A program made the translations under genes and the position numbers. Shown here one piece after another: positions 26,916 to 36,562 of a stretch of DNA of 64,000 nucleotides. Positions within the stretch are counted from its first letter, which is position 1. Each line of letters opens with the position of its first letter. The notes under the pieces were generated by a model. It did not search any database. It saw only the letters and a program-made list of their open reading frames with translations, and was not told the DNA's origin. Where the stretch lies: assembly GCF_038051995.1 (NCBI RefSeq), contig NZ_CP150290.1, positions 4,392,001-4,456,000 of the forward strand, in the 5' to 3' direction. This stretch comes from Paenibacillus sp. FSL H8-0537. Its GTDB lineage: Bacteria > Bacillota > Bacilli > Paenibacillales > Paenibacillaceae.

Positions 26916-28589
26916 CTACTTCAGATTACTACCTCTTTCCGCATACCACTGGTTTACCTCCGCTGTTGTGCTGCTCCCGCCCAGCTTATTCCAATCGTCT
27001 ACAAACCGGTCAAATTCGTCGATAGAACTGCCAAGTATAATATTAATGAAGGTGTCGATTTGAAGATTATACAAAATCGCTTGCTTCACAAGCATCGTTT
27101 CCGTTGGTGGTCCTACAAAGCTTTCGTATAATAGCTGGTCTTTCTTCATATATTGGTCAAGGATGGAAAAAGCACCAGATGGCCCATAGGTCCGCTCCCA
27201 GCCCCAGCTTGACTCTTTATTCGCATTTCCGGAACGGGAAATTTCGATATTTTTATAGATGAAACTGGCTTCATCCTTTAAGACCGAATGATCGCCGTTT
27301 CCGCCAGCCTCAGCTATTTGGCGATACGCCTCCAGATTCTTCATTGCCGGGAACGGCGTCACTGGAGAAAGCTTCCAGACCGGAAACGGGGAGCTGTAAT
27401 AGGTTTCATATTCCGCTGTCCCACCCCAGTTCTTCTCCAGATGCAAATTAAAAAGCTTAACGATTGCTTCAGGATGCGGATACCCTTTTCTGACGGCAAA
27501 AAAATGGCTGGTGTTGAACCGCAGCGGAACCTTTGGTGCTTCTCCTGATACAGAAACGATCGGAAAGGCCTGCCACTCCGCATTTGGTTCATTAGCACGG
27601 CTTGATTGAACCGTAAAAGACCCCCATTGCTCTCCATAAAGCATGCCAACTTTCCCCTCAGCAATTAGCTTTTCTTCTTTCAAGCCATCCTTAAGAGCAA
27701 ATTCGCTATCAATTTGACCATCCCGATACATATTTTGAAGAACCTTTAACGCCTCTTTCACTTCTGGTTGAATCCCGCCATATAAGAGTTTTCCCGACGC
27801 GTCCTTCATCCATATATTAGGATAAGCCTTATAGCCAGCCATAAAGCCTGTCAATCCCATAACGGGATCAAATAAATACTGAGTCACTGCTAGGCCAAAC
27901 GTATCATGAATGCCGTTTTGGTCAGGGTCATTTTCTGTAAACGCTTTCGAAATAGCTAACACGTCGTCCATGGTTTTCGGCGGTTCTAATCCCACTTTGT
28001 TTAACCAATCTGTACGCAGCCATATAAACATCGCCCCTTCAATAGAAGAGCTGGTCTCTGGTATTCCCATCAGCTTCCCTTCAACCGTTGCTGCTTCAAA
28101 AGGCCCTGTCCCCTCTTGGCTTAAAATTTCCCTCGTAAACGATGAGCCATATTGCTCATAAGCTTCAGACAAATCCTGAATCAGTCCAGCATTGCTGAGC
28201 ATCCTCAGCTGCTGCGCATTGACTTTGACGACATCGGGAATATTTCCTGAAGCAAAGGCCCCGCTTAGCTTCTGATGATAAAGGTCACCCTTGGCGATCC
28301 ATTCATAATTGATTTTAATGCCAAGCACCTGTTCATATAGACGAATCCACCTATTATTCTCGAATGTTTCTCCCGGCAATTGGCTGATTAAATCCTCTAA
28401 GCTATCGTCGCTTTCTCTTGCAAAGGTTAGTTCAATAGCTGGATTATATGGGCTTAGCGCGGGCTCTTCATAAATAGTCCCTCCTTCAAGCCTGTTCGAG
28501 CTTTCTTTATTAGTGCCGCTGCTATAATCGCATGACGTTAGGAGTTGAACAGACAATAATGCAGCAAGCAAAAGCTTGACCTTGTTCAT
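26916..28589 (-). CDS. Solute-binding lipoprotein beside a YesM/YesN pair, no permease nearby
   Basis: This protein of about 557 residues has lipobox LTSC near residue 20 and an LplA/YtcQ-type binding fold, including the EF-hand-like loop DPDQNGIHDTFG near residue 230. The ATG at 28589 (MNKVKLLLAALL) gives a standard lipoprotein signal; a TTG at 28604 is possible. It heads the operon with the kinase, the regulator and two GH43 genes, and no permease gene is present there. It resembles the binding protein at 38383-40059, which also adjoins a YesM/YesN pair. It may present sugar to the kinase rather than to a transporter, or share permeases elsewhere. Confidence 0.88.
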   Translation of the reverse strand: MNKVKLLLAALLSVQLLTSCDYSSGTNKESSNRLEGGTIYEEPALSPYNPAIELTFARESDDSLEDLISQLPGETFENNRWIRLYEQVLGIKINYEWIAKGDLYHQKLSGAFASGNIPDVVKVNAQQLRMLSNAGLIQDLSEAYEQYGSSFTREILSQEGTGPFEAATVEGKLMGIPETSSSIEGAMFIWLRTDWLNKVGLEPPKTMDDVLAISKAFTENDPDQNGIHDTFGLAVTQYLFDPVMGLTGFMAGYKAYPNIWMKDASGKLLYGGIQPEVKEALKVLQNMYRDGQIDSEFALKDGLKEEKLIAEGKVGMLYGEQWGSFTVQSSRANEPNAEWQAFPIVSVSGEAPKVPLRFNTSHFFAVRKGYPHPEAIVKLFNLHLEKNWGGTAEYETYYSSPFPVWKLSPVTPFPAMKNLEAYRQIAEAGGNGDHSVLKDEASFIYKNIEISRSGNANKESSWGWERTYGPSGAFSILDQYMKKDQLLYESFVGPPTETMLVKQAILYNLQIDTFINIILGSSIDEFDRFVDDWNKLGGSSTTAEVNQWYAERGSNLK

Positions 28590-28735
28590 TATTGGTATTC
28601 TCAACAGGTGTGCCCCATTTCACATTAGAAAATATCGACCCAGTCTATTACTCTAATTATCCAAATAATGAGAAGAAACACAATACACATCTCTTTATAT
28701 TGTTACCCATCCTTTACTTTAAAAGCAAATAAAAA

Positions 28736-28770
28736 ATCCGCCCATCCCCTGCTTTGGATGATGGACGGAT
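28736..28770 (-). terminator. Terminator of the SLH enzyme gene
   Basis: An 11-bp stem with one G-T-type mismatch (28736-28746 with 28760-28770) is followed on the minus strand by TTTTTTATTTG. It begins 8 bases after the stop codon of the 2085-codon gene. Confidence 0.85.
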
Positions 28771-28777
28771 ATATTTG

Positions 28778-31700
28778 TTAGATTAAATCTGACTTCTGCA
28801 GCAGCAGCTGAATCATCTTGGCCACCTCGGCTCTTGTCACCTGTGCTTTCGGAGCTAGCGTGCCTACGCCTCTCCCGCTTACGATGCCTCCTTGAATCGT
28901 GTCTGCTATTCCGTCTTTCGCCCAGCCAGCCGCCTCCGATGCATCGGTGTAAGGCTGTAACAGCTCGCTTGCGGATTGGTTCGGAAGCTTCGCCTTCTGA
29001 CCAGTAACAACCATCGCCTTGGCTAAAATCGTCATTGCCTGTTCGCGATTAATCTTTTCTTTCGGCCGGAATGTACCATCCTCGAACCCTTGGATAAGTC
29101 CGTAGGCCTCGGCCGTCTTGACCGCGCTGCTGTACCAATCCCCCGCCAGCACATCCGAGTATGCCGGTGTCCCGCTTTCCAGCTTCAAGCCCAGTCCCCG
29201 CACCAAGATCGCCGCAAATTCGGCACGTGTAATGGCTGCACTCGGGTTAAATAAATTTTTGCCGATACCATTGATGACCATTCGTGCCCCCATGTCGTTC
29301 ACGGCATCCTTTGCCCAATGATTTTCGACATCCTTGAATGCTGTCGGATGGTAGATAATCGAGTAGGTGCTGTTAGACAAGCTGTTCAGCACCGCAAAAT
29401 ACTTGCCGTCCAACTGAACGATTTTAGTTGGCACATGACGAACCTCTCCATCCGGCTCAACGACAACACCTGTTGTTATTTTGCTAGGAACAACACCTTC
29501 TGGAAGAGCAATTGTCCGTTCTACATAAGCGTTGAACTTCGTTAGCTGAATGACTGAATCTTTATTCATAACCCTAATTGCAAAATCGATTGGCGGTACT
29601 ACCAAGGTGAATTCCTCTAGTGCAGCCGCACGCTCTACCACCTTTGTCATTTCCTCAGACGTTGCAGCGATCTCAAATTGAATCGTAATATCTTGTAAAT
29701 GGACCGAGTCTCCTAGCTGGCTGTTCACCGCATTCATATCGATTTTCTGCACAGGCACCGTATAGGTTGCCCGATCCGTTTGGAGCTCGATTACAGCTTT
29801 CTTCTCTCCTAAGACTTTAAGCATTTGGGCATTCAACTGTCCGATGACAATGTCGGAGCCGTTATGAACGGGAATGGTAACGACGGCACTATCCCCTTGC
29901 ACGGCAAGCAGTTGACCCAGCTTCTGCTCGTCAAACACAACCGTTGTAACGGTTTTTCCATTTTTTTCAATTGTTATTGCCTCTCCCGTACTTACCGCCT
30001 TGCCGTTGATTAGGATGTCGATGCGGCTGCTGCCCGTCTCTGGTGCAGTTGTCGATGTACCTCCACCATTGCTTCCGCCATTGTTGCCAGGATTGCTGCC
30101 TCCGTTGTTTTCGCCAGCTACCGTAATTTGCGTTACAGCCTTCTTCTCTGTGCCTCCGGCAGCGACTGTCAATGTCAGCGTGCCTGCTCCAGCTGATAAG
30201 CCTTTGACTGTAACGGCTGCTTTGTTGCTGTCTCCTACGATGCTGATATGACCGCCTGCCTCCCATTGATAAGCAGGGTTGGTTGCATCAATTGGATTGA
30301 GCGCCGAGCTGAAAGTTAATTGCTCGTTCACCTTAAGCAGCTGTGCCCCATCTGAAATGCTAACGGATTGCAAGGGAATGGTTTCCTCCGCTTCAAGTGC
30401 AGTGAATTTCCAATAATCCATATTGAATAGATTACTCTTGCCTTCTCCATTAAATATAAAGAAAACATTGTGGACCCCTTTAACAGGGCTTACATCGGTT
30501 TTCATCAGCTTCCAAGCTTGCTCCCCACCTGTAGAAGCCGCATCAAGCGTACCTATAACCTCACCAATAGGGCTATCTACACGAATCTCGATTTTTCCGC
30601 CTACATCTGAGGCAATATTGGCTTCGAATGACCCGGCCCCGTCATTGCCGAAATCCACATTCGCAACCGCCAGCCAATCTCCGTTATGAATATTCGTGAC
30701 ATTCAGATTAAACGCTGATTTTGTACTGCCTGGAGCAACAGATAATTCTGTCAAAATACCTGCATTCCACGCAATGGTTTCCGCTTCAACCCTTTGATAG
30801 GGATTGAGCGTTTTCAGTTGAGCGATACCCTCCATATCAGCTTGAATCTCTTTCATTAATCCATTCTCATAAAATTCAACCTTGTTAATATGAGTGGAAC
30901 GATAGCCTTTTCCATCACCAATAGCCGCTTTGCTGACGGTCTGCGCATGGTAGGTAACATACCACTCTCCATTAAACTCGAAAATAGCATGATGGTTATT
31001 GCCCCCAACTCCGAAGAATGTATACGGATTTTTCAAAATCGGTGCAACATAAGTAAACGGCCCCATTGGACTGTCACTCATCATGTAGGCAATTTCACCT
31101 GGAGGCGGTGTGCCTTCCGGATGGGTACCCGAGAAATTGGAACAATAGGTATAATAATATTTTCCGTTATATTTATGAATGCCGGAATCCTCGAAAATGT
31201 AAGGCGCATCGATCATAACCGCCGCCCCTACTGTGCTGATCAAATCCTCGCCCAGCTCAATCACTCTGGCGGTTTTGGGGTTAGCTATTTGTTCAGCAGT
31301 CGAGTTAGGTTCCCCAGGAATGCCTCCGCCAAAGTACAAATAACCTTTGCCATCGTCATCAACCAATACCGCCGGGTCAAACAGCCAGATTACGCCGGGA
31401 ACGCCGGGCGTATTTCCGGTAATTAAAGCTTTTCCGAGCGGATCGACCCACGGTCCGAGCGGGCTGTCCGCAGTTAGTACGCCAATGCCTCCTGCACCGT
31501 TAGCAAAATAAAGAAAGAACTTGTCCTCGCCATTAATTTGCTTATGTGCAGCTGCCGGCGCCCACGAGAATGTCGCCCAGCCAGCGATGCCACCCGAGCC
31601 CGCCACTGGAATTGCGCCATGGTCCGTCCAGTTCACCATATCTGCCGAGGAGATCACATGTACTTTATTCAAATTAGCGAATGAATTGTCTTTAATATTC

Positions 31701-34700
31701 CCGTTGCTGTCATATTCGAAGGAATCACTCGACATATAGATGTAGACTCTTCCATCGTAAGCTAACGCATACGGATCAGCCCCCAGCTTGTGACTTATCA
31801 AAGGATTGGAGTAGCCTGGGATTTTCGCAAGCGCTTTCGTATCCAGCAGCTTTAATCCAATGCTCGCTACGGCATCATGCACGTTGTAAACGACATCGCC
31901 GCCTTCAACATCAATGTAATCCGTTCGAATGGCAACGGTGCGATCAGATGGCACAAATCCATCGACCTTCAGTTTTATCGTCGCTAAGAGGTCGGAGGAT
32001 GCATGCGTAAACTTCACATTTTCCCCAGATACATGCAGCTGAAGACGATGGTTCTCATACGTATAAGTCCCATTTCCAACTAGATTGTCAGCATTAAACT
32101 CTACACCGGTTACTGTTAAATATTCGGGTATGCTATAGGACGCTGAAATCGACGTATAATTCCCACTCGGGAGCGCTTCCATCTTTACGGGTACGGTAAG
32201 CTCCATATTCTGAACGCCAATCACATCAGGCACATCTCCCAGATCTGCTTGCAGGACGGTTGCGAGTGAATCGGTTCCCGTCATTTTGTCAGCTATTCTA
32301 AAGTAATCAAAATCTACATATCCGCCTGTAGTCTTGGTAGCAAAATTAAACAATGCAAATCGATAGCCCATAAAATGATCAAGCTTGTAGCTCATTTGAA
32401 GGGGATTGCCTATCGCATGCCATTCAACTCCATTAAGACTATAATAGAAATAGGCTTTATCGGTTAAATTCCGATAATCAAATTCGACTTTTAAATAGAC
32501 TCTGTCCTGAGTTAGCGGAACGCTTGCAAGCTCTTCTGCTGTCCCTGAGCTTGCATTTACCATAATGAGGGATTTCGTATTCCCCTCCATTTTCACACCT
32601 ACGAATCCATAGTCCTTCTGGAAAGCAGCGAGACCCGCAACATCTCCATTTTTCATTTTGCTGATATCCACGGCCACTTTTCCTGAGCTTTCTGGTCCAA
32701 ACGTTCGTTGGGTAAGCGTATTTCTAGCATTTTCAATGCTTGTGCTCTTTCTTCCGTTCGTAAGTCGCAAATAACCAGGACGCTGCGTCAAAGACCAATT
32801 ATTTTGGTCCGGGTTATGATTCCACTGCCATGCCAAGGCAAGGTTAGAGCCATTGTAGTCATATTCTCCGTTGTTTGTTTTGTCCAACCCTCCGGGCGGT
32901 GTAACGTCAATAAGAGAAAGGTCATCCACATAGAAATCCATCAAATCCTTAACCGGGTCCTGCTGAGCTGTCCAGGAAGTCTCGATGAAAATAATCGGTT
33001 CATGGAGCGCGGCATCTGCCGGGATGGTGTAAGTCCCTTCAATCGTTACCCATTCCCCTTTATTTGCCACAGCCGATCCAATTACCTTGATCGTTGTCCA
33101 ATCTCCATCCTGCATTGCAAAGTTAAATTGCCTTCTAGTAGGCAGTGTGTCGTCACCTTCATACTTTACTTTTGCAGAAAATTTATAAATGCCTCCAGCC
33201 TTTACTTTACCGGCAATCCGTTGCTGAACGCCTGCACCTGTAGCCTGTCTGTCCGTAATCTGCAGGCTATGTGTTCCTCTGAATGCTTCATCCGTTGTTA
33301 CTGTAACCGTTGCCTGATCATGGGCCGTCCATGGGGCTTGTCCTTTTTCGAACCCGCCGTTGATGAGAAGATTGGGATCCAGCGATACATCAAGAAGAGA
33401 AACGTCATCTACATAAAAATCCATCAAATCCTTAATCGGATCCTGCGCAGCTGTCCAGGAAGTCTCAATGAAAATAATCGGTTCATGGAGCGCAGCGTCT
33501 GCCGGGATAGTGTAGGTTCCTTCAATGGTTCCCCACTCCCCTTTATTGACCGCAGCCGTTCCAATTACCTTGATTGTTGTCCAATCTCCATCCTGAATCG
33601 CGAAATTAAATGGCCTTGAGGCAGGCAGTGTATCGTCGCCTTCATATTTTACTTTAGCGGAAAATTTATAAGTGCCGCCTGCTTTTACTTTACCGGCAAG
33701 CCGTTGCTGAACACCTGCACCTGTAGCCTGTCTGCTGCTGACGTGAATGCTGCTTTCGCCGCTGTTATATACGCTGTCTGTTACTGTAACAATGGCCTGA
33801 TCATGAGCTGTCCATGGGTCTTGACCTTCTTCAAAGCTGCCGTTGACCAGAAGCTCTTCTCCTTCCTCCGCAAGCTCCGTTTGCCCAACACTAGCAGCAG
33901 TGTATAGCATTTCGTTAGAAGCTTCGTAAAGCTCTGCATCTGGGTCTGAAATTTGCTGCCTAGCAGCCGCATTCGCTGATGAATCACCTAATGCATTGAA
34001 TGATGAAGCCCCCACTCTCTCTGTGTTCTGATAGAACTCGTCAGAAGCTGCAAAATAGCTGTTGGCGCTTACTCCACTTACAGGAATTTTGATGTTTTCC
34101 GGAATTGTACCGTTGACGCCGAACACCGGCCAATTATTTTCCCAAGCAACGGGTACAAGAAACGGTATGCGGCCAACCGCTCCATGATCTTTGAACAGCA
34201 AGCCATACCACTTGCCGTCTTGTGTATCAATAATGCCACCTTGTGCAGCACCTTCACTTAAAACGAGTTTCCCCTCGTATGTGCCGTCGATAGTAGACGC
34301 GCGATGCACAATCTGAACACGAGGTGAATTTTTAGGCCATGCGATATTGAATATATAATAGTAGCCGTTTATTTTTTGAATGTGAGAGCCCTCGGCAGGC
34401 AAGCCAACATTCTCTATTGTGCTTGCTGCTAAACTTGCGTCGGGGATAACTATTTTGTTAAGGCCGCCTGCTTTAATCGCTGTCGCATCTGCGGTAAGCT
34501 CAATGATTTTTATATCACCTCCGCCGTACACCATGTATACCCGTCCATCATCATCAAACAGTAAGGACATGTCGTGATAAACCCCATCAAGCTCGGAACG
34601 CGTCCAAGGCCCTTTTTCAATATTAGCTGTTTGATAGATATAGGTTTTACCGGTACTGTATGAAGCAAAGGCCACGTAATATTTGCCATCATGATACCTT

Positions 34701-35035
34701 AAGCTGCTGGCCCACGAGCCTTTGCTATAATCGTTTTTTTCGTTTCGAAACGTCTGCTCGTCATTGTCAGCCAAAATATCATACACATAATTGACGATTT
34801 CCCAGTGTACAAGATCATAGGATTTCATAATCGGCACACCTGGATTCATATGCATAGTCGTGCTGGTCATATAGTAGACGTCGTTTACCCGAATAACATC
34901 GGGGTCCGGAACGTCTGCCCATATGATTGGATTCTGAAACTCAGCCTCCTCCTGTTTAGCGAATATGATGGTGCTGGGCACAAGGCTCATTAACAATGTA
35001 AACGCTAACAACAATACAAATGACTTTCTATACAT
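28778..35035 (-). CDS. Giant SLH-anchored arabinoxylanase with two GH43 modules
   Basis: 2085 residues, displayed on the cell wall. Domains: signal peptide (1-26); GH43 I (33-320; DPDVIRV, Asp155, Glu215); two near-identical CBM4_9/CBM22-like modules (395-550 and 556-711); the DUF1349-like beta-sandwich that normally completes GH43_12 enzymes (about 715-914); a cohesin-like domain (about 925-1063); GH43 II, XynD-like (1072-1370; Asp1087, Asp1220, Glu1282); CBM6 (about 1410-1545); an Ig-like domain (about 1555-1640); a Gly/Asn linker (1641-1670); a region typical of Paenibacillus SLH proteins (1671-1895); and three SLH repeats (1897-2075). It should strip arabinose and xylose side units from arabinoxylan at the surface. 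The tandem CBMs split GH43 I from its own sandwich. It is monocistronic, with a cre site 220 bases upstream. Confidence 0.93.
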   Translation of the reverse strand: MYRKSFVLLLAFTLLMSLVPSTIIFAKQEEAEFQNPIIWADVPDPDVIRVNDVYYMTSTTMHMNPGVPIMKSYDLVHWEIVNYVYDILADNDEQTFRNEKNDYSKGSWASSLRYHDGKYYVAFASYSTGKTYIYQTANIEKGPWTRSELDGVYHDMSLLFDDDGRVYMVYGGGDIKIIELTADATAIKAGGLNKIVIPDASLAASTIENVGLPAEGSHIQKINGYYYIFNIAWPKNSPRVQIVHRASTIDGTYEGKLVLSEGAAQGGIIDTQDGKWYGLLFKDHGAVGRIPFLVPVAWENNWPVFGVNGTIPENIKIPVSGVSANSYFAASDEFYQNTERVGASSFNALGDSSANAAARQQISDPDAELYEASNEMLYTAASVGQTELAEEGEELLVNGSFEEGQDPWTAHDQAIVTVTDSVYNSGESSIHVSSRQATGAGVQQRLAGKVKAGGTYKFSAKVKYEGDDTLPASRPFNFAIQDGDWTTIKVIGTAAVNKGEWGTIEGTYTIPADAALHEPIIFIETSWTAAQDPIKDLMDFYVDDVSLLDVSLDPNLLINGGFEKGQAPWTAHDQATVTVTTDEAFRGTHSLQITDRQATGAGVQQRIAGKVKAGGIYKFSAKVKYEGDDTLPTRRQFNFAMQDGDWTTIKVIGSAVANKGEWVTIEGTYTIPADAALHEPIIFIETSWTAQQDPVKDLMDFYVDDLSLIDVTPPGGLDKTNNGEYDYNGSNLALAWQWNHNPDQNNWSLTQRPGYLRLTNGRKSTSIENARNTLTQRTFGPESSGKVAVDISKMKNGDVAGLAAFQKDYGFVGVKMEGNTKSLIMVNASSGTAEELASVPLTQDRVYLKVEFDYRNLTDKAYFYYSLNGVEWHAIGNPLQMSYKLDHFMGYRFALFNFATKTTGGYVDFDYFRIADKMTGTDSLATVLQADLGDVPDVIGVQNMELTVPVKMEALPSGNYTSISASYSIPEYLTVTGVEFNADNLVGNGTYTYENHRLQLHVSGENVKFTHASSDLLATIKLKVDGFVPSDRTVAIRTDYIDVEGGDVVYNVHDAVASIGLKLLDTKALAKIPGYSNPLISHKLGADPYALAYDGRVYIYMSSDSFEYDSNGNIKDNSFANLNKVHVISSADMVNWTDHGAIPVAGSGGIAGWATFSWAPAAAHKQINGEDKFFLYFANGAGGIGVLTADSPLGPWVDPLGKALITGNTPGVPGVIWLFDPAVLVDDDGKGYLYFGGGIPGEPNSTAEQIANPKTARVIELGEDLISTVGAAVMIDAPYIFEDSGIHKYNGKYYYTYCSNFSGTHPEGTPPPGEIAYMMSDSPMGPFTYVAPILKNPYTFFGVGGNNHHAIFEFNGEWYVTYHAQTVSKAAIGDGKGYRSTHINKVEFYENGLMKEIQADMEGIAQLKTLNPYQRVEAETIAWNAGILTELSVAPGSTKSAFNLNVTNIHNGDWLAVANVDFGNDGAGSFEANIASDVGGKIEIRVDSPIGEVIGTLDAASTGGEQAWKLMKTDVSPVKGVHNVFFIFNGEGKSNLFNMDYWKFTALEAEETIPLQSVSISDGAQLLKVNEQLTFSSALNPIDATNPAYQWEAGGHISIVGDSNKAAVTVKGLSAGAGTLTLTVAAGGTEKKAVTQITVAGENNGGSNPGNNGGSNGGGTSTTAPETGSSRIDILINGKAVSTGEAITIEKNGKTVTTVVFDEQKLGQLLAVQGDSAVVTIPVHNGSDIVIGQLNAQMLKVLGEKKAVIELQTDRATYTVPVQKIDMNAVNSQLGDSVHLQDITIQFEIAATSEEMTKVVERAAALEEFTLVVPPIDFAIRVMNKDSVIQLTKFNAYVERTIALPEGVVPSKITTGVVVEPDGEVRHVPTKIVQLDGKYFAVLNSLSNSTYSIIYHPTAFKDVENHWAKDAVNDMGARMVINGIGKNLFNPSAAITRAEFAAILVRGLGLKLESGTPAYSDVLAGDWYSSAVKTAEAYGLIQGFEDGTFRPKEKINREQAMTILAKAMVVTGQKAKLPNQSASELLQPYTDASEAAGWAKDGIADTIQGGIVSGRGVGTLAPKAQVTRAEVAKMIQLLLQKSDLI
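32903..33853 (-). repeat. In-frame tandem duplication of a CBM-coding segment
   Basis: Two adjacent copies of about 468 bases (33386-33853 and 32903-33370) are offset by 483 bases. Each encodes one binding module, and long stretches such as ADAALHEPIIFIETSWTA are identical between copies. The sequences differ mainly at third codon positions and near the 5' end, consistent with a recent duplication. Confidence 0.85.
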
Positions 35036-35253
35036 TTTTTCGTCTCCTCCTGAAAATGATTATTTCTTTGTATATCTTAAAATAATCATGCTCACTAATC
35101 GATGTATTTTTTTATTCAAAAGGTTAAAATTATTATTATAAATTATTTATTTACCATTATTTAATAAAAATAAACGCAAAATAAAGAGCAGCTCAATAGC
35201 TAATCTGCTCTCCAATCTTTTAAACTATCTGATAGAAAAATGTATGACGCATA

Positions 35254-35267
35254 TGTAATCGCTTTCA
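35254..35267 (-). promoter_or_regulatory. CcpA (cre) site upstream of the SLH enzyme gene
   Basis: TGAAAGCGATTACA on the minus strand matches the cre consensus TGWAANCGNTNWCA at every position. It lies in the 425-base gene-free stretch 35036-35460, which is otherwise AT-rich and shows no gene. Boxes A and B of the composite module are not visible here, so this gene is probably under glucose repression but not under the same activator. Confidence 0.75.
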
Positions 35268-35460
35268 TTTACTCCTCTTATTATGGGATATCCACAAAAC
35301 AAAAAACAACGTTCATATTTTTACATCACCTACATTCCTTCTCTTCTTGAGCTTCAGGACGCCCACAAGGAAGCCTCGGCAAGAAGTAGACAGGCTCTAC
35401 TTATTTCTTTTTAAGTTTGTTGTTCTCTAAGGTCTCATCGTCTTACACCCTGCTTCTACA

Positions 35461-35895
35461 CTATTCCCGCCACCGAATATCCGCCTCATAATACTTCCGG
35501 CTCACCGGCCGCTTGCGCAGCTTTACACGCAGCTCGCCGTCCTTCACAATTGCTCTGCACACACGGGCGCGCACGCCAACAGGCAGCTTTATGATTTCTT
35601 TCCTATTGCCGGGCAGCCCTTCCACACGAAGGCGGTCTTCCTTTACCCATAAACGAAGCTCTTCCGAGCGCACATGTGCGGGAAGCGGGTATTTGACGAT
35701 GATAAATTGCTCACTCTGGGAAAAAGAGTACGGCGAAGCCTGCTCCGCAATTGCTCCGGCAGCTTCTGGCAGCGCTTTGGTCATCATTTTGCGCACAAAT
35801 TGCTCCACCCAATCTGGCTCACGCAGCACATCAAACCCTTTAGGCAGCTTCTGCCCCTCTACCCAGCGTTCGAGCTCATCCCATTTAGAATCCAT
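35461..35895 (-). CDS. Hsp20/alpha-crystallin-like protein
   Basis: This 144-residue protein has an N-terminal helical region (1-50) and a beta-sandwich (about 55-140) with the alpha-crystallin pattern (QFIIVKYPLP, LRLWVKEDRLRVEG, IIKLPVGV, DGELRVKLRK). The canonical C-terminal IxI anchor is not evident. It is divergent from gerPA, and genes of this kind in spore formers (CotM and CotP relatives) are coat proteins, so a spore role is likely but inferred. Divergent sporulation promoters probably lie between 35896 and 36105. Confidence 0.65.
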   Translation of the reverse strand: MDSKWDELERWVEGQKLPKGFDVLREPDWVEQFVRKMMTKALPEAAGAIAEQASPYSFSQSEQFIIVKYPLPAHVRSEELRLWVKEDRLRVEGLPGNRKEIIKLPVGVRARVCRAIVKDGELRVKLRKRPVSRKYYEADIRWRE

Positions 35896-36040
35896 CGTTT
35901 ACCTCCCACCTCCCAGCCTCTCTCCACTATATGCGTCACCCAGCTAGGCGGATACTTCTTAGCTGCTCCTGCATCAAAACAAAAGTAAGAAGACATGGCT
36001 TTTCAGTTTGCGCAAGGTTTCAACACCCTATCAAGCAGGG

Positions 36041-36068
36041 AACCTCTGGGCGAATGCCGCATACGATA
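36041..36068 (+). promoter_or_regulatory. Sigma-K-like promoter of the gerP operon
   Basis: The -10 CATACGATA (36060-36068) matches the sigma-K/sigma-E -10 consensus CATANNNTA exactly. AACC at 36041-36044 fits the short sigma-K -35 at about the right distance (16 bases from AC to CATA). gerP of B. subtilis is known to be sigma-K controlled. The gene start is 38 bases downstream. Confidence 0.55.
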
Positions 36069-36105
36069 TTACAACCATACGCTTAGCAGCAAGGAGGTCT
36101 TTGCT

Positions 36106-36345
36106 ATGCCCGCTATAGTCGGCTTTGTGAAAATCGTTAGCGTCGGCTCCAGCTCCATCGTCCAGTTTGGCGACGCCGTGCAAATGTCGCCCTCCAGCAC
36201 TTCCAAAACCTATGCTGGCTCAGGCTCCTTCCTTACCGGAAGCCTGACGAATTCCAACAACGCCGTAAGCGCCACAAATACGCTTGATCCAGACGTACAG
36301 GACGGCACGCAAAATGAAGTAGCAAACGGGGTCAATATCGTATGA
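36106..36345 (+). CDS. gerPA: Spore germination protein GerPA/GerPF type
   Basis: This 79-residue protein begins MPAIVGFVKIVSVGSSSIVQFGD and contains the Ser-rich SPSSTSKTYAGSGS segment and the DPDVQDG motif shared by GerPA and GerPF. As first gene of the cluster it takes the gerPA position. The ATG at 36106 has AAGGAGG six bases ahead; the frame continues to 35995 but that extension has no family match. GerP proteins act in the spore coat to let nutrient germinants through. Its stop overlaps gerPB by four bases. Confidence 0.9.
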   Translation: MPAIVGFVKIVSVGSSSIVQFGDAVQMSPSSTSKTYAGSGSFLTGSLTNSNNAVSATNTLDPDVQDGTQNEVANGVNIV

Positions 36346-36545
36346 ATTGGACCGTTCATCAGACGATTACGATCCATCAGCTCCGCGTGGACAGCGTCTC
36401 GAACAGCTCTGTCCTGCAAATTGGCAGCGCAGGCTCCATTCGCTCCTTATCCCAGCTTTATAATACGGGCGGCTTCACCGGTCCAGCCGCCCAGCTGGGT
36501 GGAGAAAATCCGCTTTCCTTCGTTCCGCTGCCTAATCCGACCTAA
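36342..36545 (+). CDS. gerPB: Spore germination protein GerPB
   Basis: This 67-residue protein matches GerPB closely: NWTVHQTITIHQLRVDSVSNSSVLQIGSAG is the typical N-terminus, followed by IRSLSQLYNTGG. It is a small soluble component of the spore coat germinant-permeability system. It overlaps gerPA by four bases and precedes gerPC by 17 bases. Confidence 0.92.
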   Translation: MNWTVHQTITIHQLRVDSVSNSSVLQIGSAGSIRSLSQLYNTGGFTGPAAQLGGENPLSFVPLPNPT

Positions 36546-36562
36546 GACAGGAGGTTTCAACG

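Noticed and set aside
32708..33619. 303-codon plus-strand frame with internal repeats
   Set aside because: It is the antisense shadow of the duplicated CBM-coding segment; its repetitiveness comes from that duplication.
35384..35402. 7-bp hairpin followed by a T-rich stretch on the plus strand
   Set aside because: It is short and both neighbouring genes are on the minus strand, so no transcript is available for it to terminate.
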